Shown piece after piece: positions 52,953-61,481 of a stretch of 64,000 nucleotides of DNA (positions are counted from its first letter, which is position 1; each line of letters begins with the position of its first letter). Origin of the DNA: Oscillospiraceae bacterium. GTDB lineage: Bacteria > Bacillota > Clostridia > Oscillospirales > Oscillospiraceae. The DNA lies in the NCBI GenBank assembly GCA_902790375.1, contig CADARY010000018.1:1-64000 (forward strand), given 5' to 3'. Under the pieces are notes generated by a model. That model ran no database searches and had not been told where the DNA came from. It saw only the letters and a program-made list of their open reading frames with translations. The position numbers and the translations under genes are program-made.

Positions 52953-53213
52953 TTGAAAAACGAATTTCACAAACATGACTGGGAGCGCAGGCTTCGCCCC
53001 TTCCCGGATGTCTGGGAGCGGATCACAAGTGACCGGGGCCGCCCCTTTCCGCCGCCGATGCCGCCCCCGCCAATGGGTCCGCCGCCCCCGCCTCCGGTCA
53101 GGCCGCCGATGCCGGGGCCTCCGCCCCCGCCGGGTATGCGCCCGCCCCTCATGCCGGGGCGCGGCTGCTGCACAAAGGCGGTGCGCTTCAATCCCCACCG
53201 CCGGGGACGCTGA
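52953..53213 (+). CDS. small proline-rich protein
   Basis: An 86-residue reading frame: a charged N-terminus (KNEFHKHDWERRLRPFPDVW), then about 35 residues of almost pure Pro/Met/Gly, then a Cys-Cys pair and a basic end. The TTG start at 52953 has GGAGCGG upstream at a loose spacing, and a possible promoter (TTCACA-18-TAGAAT) ends at about 52935. Composition is biased, so a chance frame cannot be excluded, though spore-coat-like proteins can look like this. Confidence 0.45.
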   Translation: MKNEFHKHDWERRLRPFPDVWERITSDRGRPFPPPMPPPPMGPPPPPPVRPPMPGPPPPPGMRPPLMPGRGCCTKAVRFNPHRRGR

Positions 53214-53260
53214 GAGAGTGCGGAGCAGAGCGGAGCGCGGAGTGATTGAAACACTGCTCT

Positions 53261-53863
53261 TTAATTGAGCTCCAAACTCTCCAGGAGCTCTCCCCAGAGC
53301 TCCACGATGCGGAAGCGGATCTGCCAGCCCTCCTCGCGGGTGATGAGGGCATAGTCCTCCGGATTCATCACGGGCCGCACCGCCTCCCGCTGCACTGCCG
53401 CCAGGCAGACCGGCGGGAAGACCACGCACCACCAGTTGTGGCCTGCCCCCTCGCCCAGCACCACGCGCAGCGAGCGGTAGCGGCCCGCCGGCAGGCTGAA
53501 GCCCGTGTACTCGCGGGTGGGGTAGCGCTCCTCCCCCAGCGTCACGCGCACGGCACGCCCCTGCGCCGCTCCCTCGGCGGCGGCGCGGATGCCCTCCAGC
53601 TCTCCGGCAAGGATGGCCTCGGCCTCTCCGGCGCTGGCAGCGTCCGCAAGGCGCGGCCTGAGATAGGCAAGCACCGCGTCCCGCACCCGCAGCTTGACAG
53701 CCTGCTCCTCCGCCGCGTCCGATGCCGCCAGCACATGCAGCCGCACAAGGCTCCCGGCAATGCGCCGCTGCCGCCCCTCGGCCCAGAGGCCCGCCGTCAG
53801 GCACACGCAGAGCGTGATGAGCGCCGCGAGCTCCCAGATCCGCAAGCATCTGCTTTTCTCCAT
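53261..53863 (-). CDS. spoIIR: stage II sporulation protein R
   Basis: Made in the forespore and exported to trigger SpoIIGA to cleave pro-sigma-E in the mother cell. The 200-residue protein has an N-terminal export helix (ELAALITLCVCLTAGLW), then LVRLHVLAASDAAEEQAVKL and RVRDAVLAYL, and GAGHNWWCVVFPPVCL, all SpoIIR signatures. ATG 53863 follows GAAGGGCGG; the longer frame from 53896 starts inside the promoter. A sigma-F-like promoter lies upstream at 53899-53927, as expected. Confidence 0.93.
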   Translation of the reverse strand: MEKSRCLRIWELAALITLCVCLTAGLWAEGRQRRIAGSLVRLHVLAASDAAEEQAVKLRVRDAVLAYLRPRLADAASAGEAEAILAGELEGIRAAAEGAAQGRAVRVTLGEERYPTREYTGFSLPAGRYRSLRVVLGEGAGHNWWCVVFPPVCLAAVQREAVRPVMNPEDYALITREEGWQIRFRIVELWGELLESLELN

Positions 53864-53898
53864 AAAAATATCCGCCCTTCCGTATGTTTGATGCATAC

Positions 53899-53927
53899 AG
53901 TATGGGCGGTATTTTTCGGTTTTAAAC
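53899..53927 (-). promoter_or_regulatory. sigma-F-like promoter of spoIIR
   Basis: On the minus strand: GTTTA, 15 bp, GCCCATACT. This fits the forespore sigma-F pattern (GYWTA, 15, GGNNANANT) with one mismatch. Confidence 0.55.
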
Positions 53928-53984
53928 AGGGCAGGGCCGCACGGGCCTTTTCTGTGTCCGGGTTCAGCGGAGGCCGCCGCGCTG

Positions 53985-54851
53985 TCAGATCTGTCTGCCC
54001 ACGCTCACGGCTTTCTCGCAGAAGCCGTATTCCCTGCGGAGGGAAGCGATGGCCTGCTCCGGGGCGGCGCCGGGGCGGAAAACGCCGAAGACCGCCGAGC
54101 CTGTGCCCGTCATCACGGCGCCGAGAGCGCCATGATCCAGCAGGCAGCCCTTGATCTCCTTCACGATCCGCATGCGCCGGTCGTCGATATCCTCAAAGAC
54201 ATTGTACATGCGCCGGCACAGCTGGTCGAGATTCCCCTCCTCCAGCGCCGCAAGGAGCCCTGCGGTGTCCGGATGGCAGCGGGCGCTGCACTGGTCCAGC
54301 TTCCGGAAAAGCTCCGGCGTGGAGATGGAAAAATCCGGCTTGCAGATGACGAAGTCGCACGGCGGCATGTCCGGCAGGGTCTCCAGCTTCTCGCCCCGGC
54401 CGGTGGCGAGGGCTGTGCCGCAGCGCACGCAGAAGGGCACGTCCGAGCCCACCGAGGCGGAGAGCTCCTCCAGCGCTGCCGGGCTCATCGCCCCGTAATG
54501 GCGGTTGAGCGCGCGCAGCACCGCCGCCGCGTCCGAGGAGCCGCCGCCCATTCCGGCGCCCACCGGCACCCTTTTGTCAAGGGTGATGAGCATGCCCTGA
54601 CCTTCCTTTCCGGCGGCGCGCAGATAGCACACAGCCGCGCGCACGGCCAGGTTCCGCTCGTCCCCCGGGACGAAGGAGAGGTTGCTTTTGGCCTGTATGC
54701 AGCCGCTTTCGTTGAAGCTGATGCATACCTCGTCACACAGGGACACGGCCTGCATCACCATGGTCATATCATGATAGCCGTCTGCGCGCCGCTCCGCCAC
54801 ATCCAGGGAGATGTTGAGCTTGGCCCAGGCTTTTTCATGCAGTGTAGTCAA
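53985..54851 (-). CDS. ispE: 4-diphosphocytidyl-2-C-methyl-D-erythritol kinase
   Basis: ATP-dependent kinase of the MEP isoprenoid pathway. The 288-residue GHMP kinase has AWAKLNISLDVAERRADGYHD at its start, the ATP loop VGAGMGGGSSDAAA near residues 97-110, and MTGTGSAVFGVF near the end. It follows the GH13 gene by 27 bp and is probably co-transcribed with it, an unrelated function. Confidence 0.96.
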   Translation of the reverse strand: MTTLHEKAWAKLNISLDVAERRADGYHDMTMVMQAVSLCDEVCISFNESGCIQAKSNLSFVPGDERNLAVRAAVCYLRAAGKEGQGMLITLDKRVPVGAGMGGGSSDAAAVLRALNRHYGAMSPAALEELSASVGSDVPFCVRCGTALATGRGEKLETLPDMPPCDFVICKPDFSISTPELFRKLDQCSARCHPDTAGLLAALEEGNLDQLCRRMYNVFEDIDDRRMRIVKEIKGCLLDHGALGAVMTGTGSAVFGVFRPGAAPEQAIASLRREYGFCEKAVSVGRQI

Positions 54852-54878
54852 AAATCGTTCCTCCGTTGTTGAAATGGA

Positions 54879-56561
54879 TCATTCCAAAATATACACCCGC
54901 AGCTCGTAGGGCCTTGCGGTGAAGCCGTTGCCGATGGTAAAGCAGGTTTCATAATTGCTGAGGGCAAGACGCCACTGGTCGAGATTGATGTCCTCCGGCG
55001 CGTTGAAGCGCTGCAGCTCCTGGGCGAAGCTGCACACCACCAGCAGGCGCTGGTCGAAATAGCGCCGCTCATACACATAGAAGTTCTTATCCCGGGGATA
55101 GAGCTCCCGATAGTCGCCCCGCAGCACCACGGGCGTCGATTTGCGAAAGGCGATGAGCTTCCGGTAAAAATGCAGCAGGGAGCCGGGGTCCTCCTCCGCC
55201 GCGCGCACGTTGACCTCGTGATAATTGCCGTTGACGAAGAACCAGGGTCTGCCCGTAGTGAAGCCGGCATTGGGTCCGTCGTCCCACTGCATGGGGCTGC
55301 GGGCATTCTCGCGGCTCCCCTCCTGGATGAGGGAGAGCACCTTCTTCTGCGGCAGGACTTTGGAGAGGGTCCGGACCGCGTTGTAGGTCGCCACGTCCTT
55401 GTACATGCTCAGCTCCGGCAGGCGCAGATTGGTCATGCCGATCTCCTGGCCCTGATAGATGAAGGGCGTGCCCTTTTGCAGCATATACATGGCGGCCAGC
55501 ATTTTCCCGCTCTCCACCCGGTATTTCTCGCTGCCGTAGCGGCTGATGATGCGCGGGTGGTCGTGGTTCTCAATATACAGGGCGTTCCAGCCGCGGCCCT
55601 GCAGCTTGTACTGCCACTCGCTGAAGGCCCGTTTCATCTTGAGCAGATTGAATGGCCGGCGGATCACATCTGTCATGAAGCAGTCGGCCTCCATATGGGA
55701 GAAGGCGATCATCTCGTCGAGCACCTGATCCGGCCCCTCGGTGACATAGCGCAGGGCGGTATCTGCGCTGGTGGCAGGGCTTTCGCCCACGACAAAGCAG
55801 TCGTACTGGCTCAGAACATCGTGTTTCAATTCCTTGAGATATTTGTAGGCCTCGGGGCGGTTGGAAAAGTACTTGATCCCGTTTGCCACCGGGAGCTTCG
55901 GATATGCGTTCGGCAGTCCCGGGGCCTTGGAGATAAAGGTGATCACATCCTCCCGGAAGCCGTCCACCCCCATGTCAAGCCAGAAGCGGAGGATGCTCTT
56001 GACCTCGTCGCGCACCCTGGGATTGTCCATGTTCAGGTCCGGCTGCTTTTTGGCGAACAGATGCAGGTAGTATTCATCCAGATTGCTGTCGTACTCCCAG
56101 GCATCCCCCTCGAAGATGGAGGTCCAGTTGTTGGGGGGCAGGCTTTTTCCGCCGCTGCCCTTTCTGCCGCTGCGCCAGTAATAATAATTGTGGTAGGGGT
56201 TGTCGCGGCTCTTGCGGCTCTCGATGAACCAGGGATGCTCATCCGAGGTATGGTTGACCACGAGATCCATGAATACGCGCATCCCGCGGTCATGGGCCTC
56301 CTTCAGCACGCGTTTGAAAACCGTGAGATCGCCGAAGTCCGGATGGATGTCCTTATAATTGCTGATGTCATAACCCCAGTCGGCATTGGGCGAGGGGTAG
56401 AGGGGTGAGAACCAGATCGCGTCCACACCCAGGCTCTTGATATAATCCAGGCGGTAGAGCACGCCATAGAGATCGCCGATCCCGTCGCCGTTGCCGTCGC
56501 AGAAGCTGCGGGGCCAGATATGGTAGACCACCATATCCTTGTACCAGGGAGTAAACGCCAT
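54879..56561 (-). CDS. malL: GH13 alpha-glucosidase (oligo-1,6-glucosidase/trehalose-6-P hydrolase class)
   Basis: A 560-residue cytoplasmic glycoside hydrolase of subfamily 31. Catalytic residues are visible: nucleophile Asp205 in GFREDV, acid/base Glu260 in VGESPA, and Asp334 in ENHDHPR. The (beta/alpha)8 barrel opens WYKDMVVYHIWPRSFCDGNG. The TPxx/VGE context fits alpha-1,4/alpha-1,6 glucosidases; exact substrate is not decided. AGGAGGGCG precedes the ATG. Its leader consists almost entirely of mobile element A2, inserted just after the promoter. Confidence 0.9.
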   Translation of the reverse strand: MAFTPWYKDMVVYHIWPRSFCDGNGDGIGDLYGVLYRLDYIKSLGVDAIWFSPLYPSPNADWGYDISNYKDIHPDFGDLTVFKRVLKEAHDRGMRVFMDLVVNHTSDEHPWFIESRKSRDNPYHNYYYWRSGRKGSGGKSLPPNNWTSIFEGDAWEYDSNLDEYYLHLFAKKQPDLNMDNPRVRDEVKSILRFWLDMGVDGFREDVITFISKAPGLPNAYPKLPVANGIKYFSNRPEAYKYLKELKHDVLSQYDCFVVGESPATSADTALRYVTEGPDQVLDEMIAFSHMEADCFMTDVIRRPFNLLKMKRAFSEWQYKLQGRGWNALYIENHDHPRIISRYGSEKYRVESGKMLAAMYMLQKGTPFIYQGQEIGMTNLRLPELSMYKDVATYNAVRTLSKVLPQKKVLSLIQEGSRENARSPMQWDDGPNAGFTTGRPWFFVNGNYHEVNVRAAEEDPGSLLHFYRKLIAFRKSTPVVLRGDYRELYPRDKNFYVYERRYFDQRLLVVCSFAQELQRFNAPEDINLDQWRLALSNYETCFTIGNGFTARPYELRVYILE

Positions 56562-56589
56562 GGGCTCGCCCTCCTAACGAAGTTTCTTG

Positions 56590-56703
56590 GGCAACACCGC
56601 ACAATCCGCCTTCGGCATCTCCTGGAAAATTTGTGCTCTGATTTCGTCACTTTTTCTTGAGGTACACAAAGTACATCTGCGAAAAAGATTATGCGGTGTT
56701 GCC
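56590..56703 (-). mobile_element. MITE-like element family A, copy 2
   Basis: 114 bp, over 95 percent like copy 1 by eye, ends GGCAACACCGCACAATCC and its inverted partner, flanked by a perfect CTTG duplication (56586-56589, 56704-56707). It lies between the promoter and the start codon of the GH13 gene. Confidence 0.87.
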
Positions 56704-56711
56704 CTTGTTGT

Positions 56712-56740
56712 ATTGTATCACAGACCTTTTCGCTTGCCAA
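56712..56740 (-). promoter_or_regulatory. promoter of the GH13 gene
   Basis: On the minus strand: TTGGCA, 17 bp, TACAAT. The start site would fall at about 56705, inside the target duplication of element A2. Confidence 0.7.
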
Positions 56741-56797
56741 CAAAAGGCGGGGATTTTTTCTCTTTTCCCCGGAACTTTTTCAGCGCTTTTGCGTCCT

Positions 56798-56820
56798 GTA
56801 AATTGTCAGGAACAATTTAC
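56798..56820. promoter_or_regulatory. operator-like perfect palindrome
   Basis: GTAAATTGT-CAGGA-ACAATTTAC: perfect 9-bp arms. It sits just upstream of a TTGACA (56834-56839) that may be the -35 box of the large surface-protein gene. Confidence 0.5.
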
Positions 56821-56968
56821 CACAGTGCAATTGTGTTGACAAAAGGCAGATTTTGTGCCATCATTTTCGTCAGAAGACGAAATCCGTTCCGTCGCGCGGC
56901 AGCCTCTGTGCGCCGCGTCTGTATTTCTCAGAGCCCGGCATGCCGCCGGCGCTCGGAAGGGATAAGCT

Positions 56969-59923
56969 ATGAAAAGGAAAAACATACTCGCTTTGGCACT
57001 GGCGCTGCTGATGCTGTTCTCGCTCGCCCCCGCCGCCCTGGCTGCGGAGCTGCCGTTCCCGGCCGAATGGTTTGAGGGGATCGGCAGCGTCTCTCTGCGC
57101 AGCCTCATCGACGGAGACCGCGATCAGATCGACGTAGGCGGCGGCAGCTTCCAGTTGGAAAACGTCCTCTTTTTGGAAGAAAACGTCGTGGATGAGGCGT
57201 TGGAGCTCTGCATCTGCGAGACCACCGAAAACGCCAGGATCGTCGACGAAAAGGCCCTGCCCGCCGGCTGCGAGATCGAGCTGCGCCGGGAGAAGGTGCG
57301 CATCCCCGACGCCAAAACCGGCGTGGAGGTTGCGGAGGAAATCCGCGCCGAAAGAGCCGGCAGACAGCTTGAGCCGAAGGAGAAGCGCATCGACCCTGCC
57401 GATCAGGACCGGGAGACCTGGTATCTCTATCTGACCGGCACACCCACCCAGACCGGCAATTCCATCTTCGTGATCTGGGACGGGGCGATCCGCCTTTGCC
57501 AGGTGGAGGTCCTGTCCGAGAAGCCTGTCCATTACGAGCAGCCTGCCGTTGAGGAGCAGCCTGCCGTTGAGGAGCAGGTCGAGCCCACCGTCCCCGCCGC
57601 GCAGGAGGAGCCGCCTGTGAACCAGGAATGGACCGACCCCTGGGCGCCCGCAGTGCTGCCCCCCGAGGAGCAGGAGACCGCGGCGCCGGCCCCCGCCTTC
57701 GTGCTGCCCACTCCGTCCGTGACGGTCACGGGCGCCGCCGCAGTTGAGCAGGGGGCGAGCGTGCAGCTCGAGGCCCGGGTCACCAACGACTATAACCCCA
57801 GCTATCAGTGGTATGTATGGGAGGAATCCAGCCAGCAGTGGCAGGCGCTCGGCGGCCAGACGGACAGCCGGTACCGGCCCGACACCTCCTCGGCCGGGAA
57901 CCGGGCCTATCTCTGCGAGGTCACGAACCACGGTCCTGACGGTCAGACCACGACCGCCTATTCCGAACCCGCCGCCGTCCAGGTGGAGGCAAAGCAGGAG
58001 CTGCCCACCCCCACCGTTGTGGGCGTGACAGGCGCAACCCGCGTGGAGCAGGGGCAGAGCGCCATGCTGGAGGTGGAGGTGACCAACGCCTTCAACGCAA
58101 GCTATCAATGGTATGAGGCCCAGTCACAGTGGGAGGCTATCGATGGCGCCACCGACAGCCGATACCGGCCGAACACCGACCAGGCCGGTACCCAGACCTA
58201 TCTCTGCCAGGTCACCAACAGCGGCTACGGCCAGACGACCACCGCCTACTCCGAGCCCGTGACCTTCACGGTGGAGGCAAAGCAGGCGCTGCCCACGCCC
58301 ACCGTGGTCATCGCAGGCGCCACCCAGGCGACCGTGGGCGACCTCGTCCAGCTCGAGGCCCGGGTCACCAACGGCCGCAACCTCAGTTACCAGTGGTTTG
58401 CAAGCCTCGGCTATTACGACGCCCCCATCCAGAGCGCCGACGCCGCATCCAGCAGCTTCAGGCCCGACACCTCCCAGGCCGGCACCTTTACTTACTTCTG
58501 CCGCGTCACAAGCTCCGATTACGGCCAGACGGTCACGGTTGACTCCGCTCCCCTGACCCTCACCCTGACCCAGCGGCAGGTGCGGCAGATCAGCTCCGTC
58601 ACCATCGACGCCATGCCCTCCAAGACCAGCTATTACGACGGGGAGCGGCTGGATACCGCAGGACTGCGCCTGCTCGTGTGGTATAACGACGGAACCTATG
58701 AGCGCGTCACCACCGGCTTTACCGCAGAGCCCACCACCGTCCGCTACAACAATTCCGGCATGGTCGACGCCATCGTCCGCTACCAGGGCTATTCCATGAC
58801 CCTGCCCCTCACCGTAAGGCAGATGCAGGAGCGGAAGATCAGCTCCGTCACCATTGATACGCTGCCCCGCAAGACCGCCTACAATGACGGCGACCGGCTG
58901 GATACCACCGGGCTCCAGCTCCTGGTGAAGTACAGCGACGGCAGCTATGAGCGCGTAAGCAGCGGCTTTACCGCAGGCCCCAGCGTCATCAGGTACAACA
59001 ATACCAGCACCGCGAATGTGGCCGTCCGCTATCAGGGCTACACTGCCACCTACCAGATCAGCGTACGCAGCAGCCAGCAGGCAGTCTCGGATCAGGTTCA
59101 GCGCATCGAGATCCTGAGCTCGCCCCGCAAAACCAGCTACACCGTGGGCGAGGCGCTGGATACCACAGGTCTCATGATCCGCGCCTACTCCTACGACGGC
59201 CGGTATCTCGATATCGGCGAGGGCTTTGAGTGCAGCCCCACCCGCTTCAACGGCACCGGCAACCAGGCCGTCATCGTGAGCTTCGCGGGCAAGACCGCGA
59301 CCTTCACCGTGGCGGTGCAGGAGGCGCGGCGCGTCTACGGTCTCACGATCACGAGCATGCCCGCCAACCGCAGCTATGCCGCGGGCGACACCATCAGCGC
59401 TGCGGGCCTCGTGCTGCAGCTTCAGACCAACAGCGGCTATGAGACCATCACCAGCGGCTACAGCATTTCGCCGCGAGTGGCCTCCGGTACGGGCACCCAG
59501 ATGGTCACCGTCTCCTACGAGGGTCTGACCGCGAACTACACCGTTGAGGTGCACGCGAACAACATTCCGCGCGTCAGTCCCACTCCGGCCTCCGTCCCCA
59601 CGCCCGCCGTCCCCACGCCCGCCGTCACGATGCCCGGCGCCTCCCCGGTACCTTCCGGGATGCCGACGCCCGGCGTCAGCGCCTCCCCGGCGCCCTCGGT
59701 CACGCCGCGGCCAATGACCACTCCCGTCCCCGCCCGCCGCAACACCGGCGTCAGCACGTTGATCAAGGTGCTCTTTGTGGTGGCGATCCTGGCCCTCGCC
59801 GGTCTGATCGGCTATGTGCTGTATCTGAGAAAGCACGACGGCGAGGAGGACGCCTTCCAGGAGGAAAGCCCCAGCCAGAAGCTCCGCAATTTCTTCTCGA
59901 AGAAGGACCGGGACGACCGGTAA
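56969..59923 (+). CDS. large membrane-anchored surface protein with Ig-like repeats
   Basis: A 984-residue exported protein. Signal peptide (cleavage after ALA, residue 25), an N-terminal unknown domain to about 190, a Glu/Pro-rich linker, three Ig-like domains of about 95 residues (about 250-535, each with PTP-V-V-GA at its start, SYQWY and a Cys in YLCxVT), then four Big-type repeats of about 80 residues (about 540-870, I-SVTI-PxKTSYxxGexLDTTGL), a Pro/Thr/Val stalk (PTPAVPTPAV) and one C-terminal helix (about 928-950) with a basic cytoplasmic tail. It is anchored by the helix, not by a sortase motif. Likely an adhesin or structural surface protein. Confidence 0.85.
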   Translation: MKRKNILALALALLMLFSLAPAALAAELPFPAEWFEGIGSVSLRSLIDGDRDQIDVGGGSFQLENVLFLEENVVDEALELCICETTENARIVDEKALPAGCEIELRREKVRIPDAKTGVEVAEEIRAERAGRQLEPKEKRIDPADQDRETWYLYLTGTPTQTGNSIFVIWDGAIRLCQVEVLSEKPVHYEQPAVEEQPAVEEQVEPTVPAAQEEPPVNQEWTDPWAPAVLPPEEQETAAPAPAFVLPTPSVTVTGAAAVEQGASVQLEARVTNDYNPSYQWYVWEESSQQWQALGGQTDSRYRPDTSSAGNRAYLCEVTNHGPDGQTTTAYSEPAAVQVEAKQELPTPTVVGVTGATRVEQGQSAMLEVEVTNAFNASYQWYEAQSQWEAIDGATDSRYRPNTDQAGTQTYLCQVTNSGYGQTTTAYSEPVTFTVEAKQALPTPTVVIAGATQATVGDLVQLEARVTNGRNLSYQWFASLGYYDAPIQSADAASSSFRPDTSQAGTFTYFCRVTSSDYGQTVTVDSAPLTLTLTQRQVRQISSVTIDAMPSKTSYYDGERLDTAGLRLLVWYNDGTYERVTTGFTAEPTTVRYNNSGMVDAIVRYQGYSMTLPLTVRQMQERKISSVTIDTLPRKTAYNDGDRLDTTGLQLLVKYSDGSYERVSSGFTAGPSVIRYNNTSTANVAVRYQGYTATYQISVRSSQQAVSDQVQRIEILSSPRKTSYTVGEALDTTGLMIRAYSYDGRYLDIGEGFECSPTRFNGTGNQAVIVSFAGKTATFTVAVQEARRVYGLTITSMPANRSYAAGDTISAAGLVLQLQTNSGYETITSGYSISPRVASGTGTQMVTVSYEGLTANYTVEVHANNIPRVSPTPASVPTPAVPTPAVTMPGASPVPSGMPTPGVSASPAPSVTPRPMTTPVPARRNTGVSTLIKVLFVVAILALAGLIGYVLYLRKHDGEEDAFQEESPSQKLRNFFSKKDRDDR

Positions 59924-59932
59924 GGCGCGCCG

Positions 59933-59969
59933 CCCCTCCCCCAGCCGCTTGCGGCGGCCGGGGGAGGGG
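59933..59969. terminator. GC-rich hairpin after the surface-protein gene
   Basis: 10-bp stem CCCCTCCCCC / GGGGGAGGGG with an inner GCCGC/GCGGC pairing. No T-tract follows, so termination would need another factor. Confidence 0.45.
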
Positions 59970-60002
59970 GACCGCTTCAGCGGCGGAAGACTCCAAAAAG
60001 TC

Positions 60003-60031
60003 TTGCAAATATTCCCGGCATTTTGTATAAT
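60003..60031 (+). promoter_or_regulatory. promoter of the DUF308 gene
   Basis: TTGCAA, 17 bp, TATAAT, 30 bp upstream of the ATG. Confidence 0.85.
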
Positions 60032-60061
60032 CATCTCACCAAAAGAGAGGAGCTGCTGCAC

Positions 60062-60577
60062 ATGTTGTTGAACATTCTGAAAAGCCTTCTTATTGCCATC
60101 GCCGGCGTATTCCTGCTCCTGTTCCCGTCTGAGTCTTTGAATACCGTGCTGTTCTATCTCGGCATCGCAATGGTGTGTTACGGTGCGTTTACCATTATTT
60201 CGTTTTTTACCAGCCGGAGCAAAGAAGCGGCAGAGCAGAGCGAAGCAAGCAAAAACCAGGGAAAGATCATATCTCTTGTTCTGGGGATCCTTGTGCTGAT
60301 CTGCGGTATTGTCGTGCTGGCAAAAACTGAGCTTGTCATACAATTCTTCCCCAGGCTTGCAAGCGTTTTCATCCTCGCGGTGGGTGTGGCGTGTATCGCA
60401 AAAGCATTGTCCAGGCGCAAGGAGGACGACAGCTGGCTCAACCTGCTTGCGACCGCTGTCGCTACGGTGATCCTCGGCGGCATTATTCTGTTCCGGCCCT
60501 TTGACGAGCTTACCATCGTGCGCATCCTCGGAACCGTGATGCTCTACCTGGGCGCAGGCGCCGCTGTAGAGAGATAA
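60062..60577 (+). CDS. DUF308 (HdeD-like) membrane protein
   Basis: A 171-residue protein with six membrane helices in three pairs (LLIAIAGVFLLLFPSESLNT; LGILVLICGIVVL; ILGTVMLYLGAG), the layout of the HdeD/DUF308 family, whose founding member is an acid-resistance protein of enterobacteria. A charged loop (TSRSKEAAEQSEASKNQGK) separates the first two pairs. ATG 60062 follows GAGAGGAG. Codon use is a little less GC-biased than in the left part of the window. Confidence 0.82.
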   Translation: MLLNILKSLLIAIAGVFLLLFPSESLNTVLFYLGIAMVCYGAFTIISFFTSRSKEAAEQSEASKNQGKIISLVLGILVLICGIVVLAKTELVIQFFPRLASVFILAVGVACIAKALSRRKEDDSWLNLLATAVATVILGGIILFRPFDELTIVRILGTVMLYLGAGAAVER

Positions 60578-60663
60578 GTTCCCCGCCTTTCCGAATCCGG
60601 GTCCCGGCGCCGCTGCGGGGGCCGATGCAACGGCCTGCGCGCTGCAGGCCCAAATAAGGCAAA

Positions 60664-60700
60664 CAGCCTCCGGCGAAATCGCCGGAGGCTGATGCATTTT
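60664..60700 (+). terminator. intrinsic terminator
   Basis: 11-bp stem AGCCTCCGGCG / CGCCGGAGGCT, AAAT loop, then GATGCATTTTTT. The stretch just right of it (60718-60750) resembles part of element D (GGTCGATCCCGGGATCG). Confidence 0.8.
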
Positions 60701-60883
60701 TTGGCTTTTCTCTGCCGGGTCGATCCCGGGATCGGCCTCCGCTGCGGTGTAACGACGCTATTCTTTTACGACAAAAAGCATCCTGTTCCCTGTTTCTCCA
60801 AAAAAACAGTGGCATTTTCGGGAAAGCTGTACTATACTGTGCGTTGTGCCTAAAAAACTATGACGATTTTTGGAGGCTTTACC

Positions 60884-61402
60884 CATGAGCTTCATAAAGC
60901 AGGAGAGCCGGGAGATCCGCAAGACCATCCTTAGGGAAACGCTGAATAAATCGCCGCGCACGTCTTGACGGCATCTTTCCCGCCTGATTTTGTCTCGAAA
61001 TCTTGATGTACACAATACGATTCGCTTCGCTCACATGCATAAGTTCGCGTTAGCCAAATCAAAGATTTGGACGCTTACTTAAGTACATCTGCAATTTCTC
61101 GCCTTCATCAGACGAAAAATCTGCTCGTCAATCCGCACACTTCGATTTAATCAGCGCTTCCTTAGCTTTCTCAAATGGCTCCTGATCGCCCATTTCACAG
61201 GCACAGCGGGGGGGCTGGTGGACTCCGCCTCCCGTCTGAGCGTAAGCTGGGCACCTCCTTCCGCACAGCCCAACCCTGGATGCCAGATCTGCTGCCTGCT
61301 GCAGTCATGGTGATCGGGCTGATCCGTCGTTCCAATTTACAGCCGGAAACAACGGCGAAACTGATTGACGAAAACAGCGCAGGGAACCAAAGCAGGAAAT
61401 GA
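60884..61402 (+). pseudogene. remnant of a ClC-family chloride channel, interrupted by a mobile element
   Basis: GGAGG precedes ATG 60884. The frame reads MSFIKQESREIRKTIL, is broken by the element at 60935-61161, then resumes as SFLKWLLIAHFTGTAGGLVD and RLSVSWA, and after a one-base loss near 61248 as TSFRTAQPWM and LLPAAVMVIGLIRR. This is the N-terminal helix region of ClC channels (KWLLLA...GGLVG.AF..SV..A..LR..HPWL). The remaining ~300 residues are absent. Removal of element plus one duplication (231 bp) restores the frame at the insertion point. Confidence 0.8.
60935..61161. mobile_element. small non-coding mobile element C
   Basis: 227 bp with terminal inverted repeats GGAAACGCTGAATAAATCG and (right end inverted) GGAAGCGCTGATTAAATCG, and a 4-bp duplication TTAG (60931-60934 and 61162-61165). 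It encodes nothing. It shares GTACACAA...AGTACATCTGC with family A and an internal segment with repeat B1. Confidence 0.85.
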
Positions 61403-61481
61403 CTGTAAAAACAAACAGCGGCAGGTCACCGTTTCATACGCGGTGGGCGTATTGCTGTTATAGAAAAGAGGCATATTCATA

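Noticed and set aside
61175-61402. 75-codon frame as a separate gene
   Set aside because: Its middle (TSFRTAQPW, VIGLIRR) is the shifted continuation of the clc remnant; it has no start signal.
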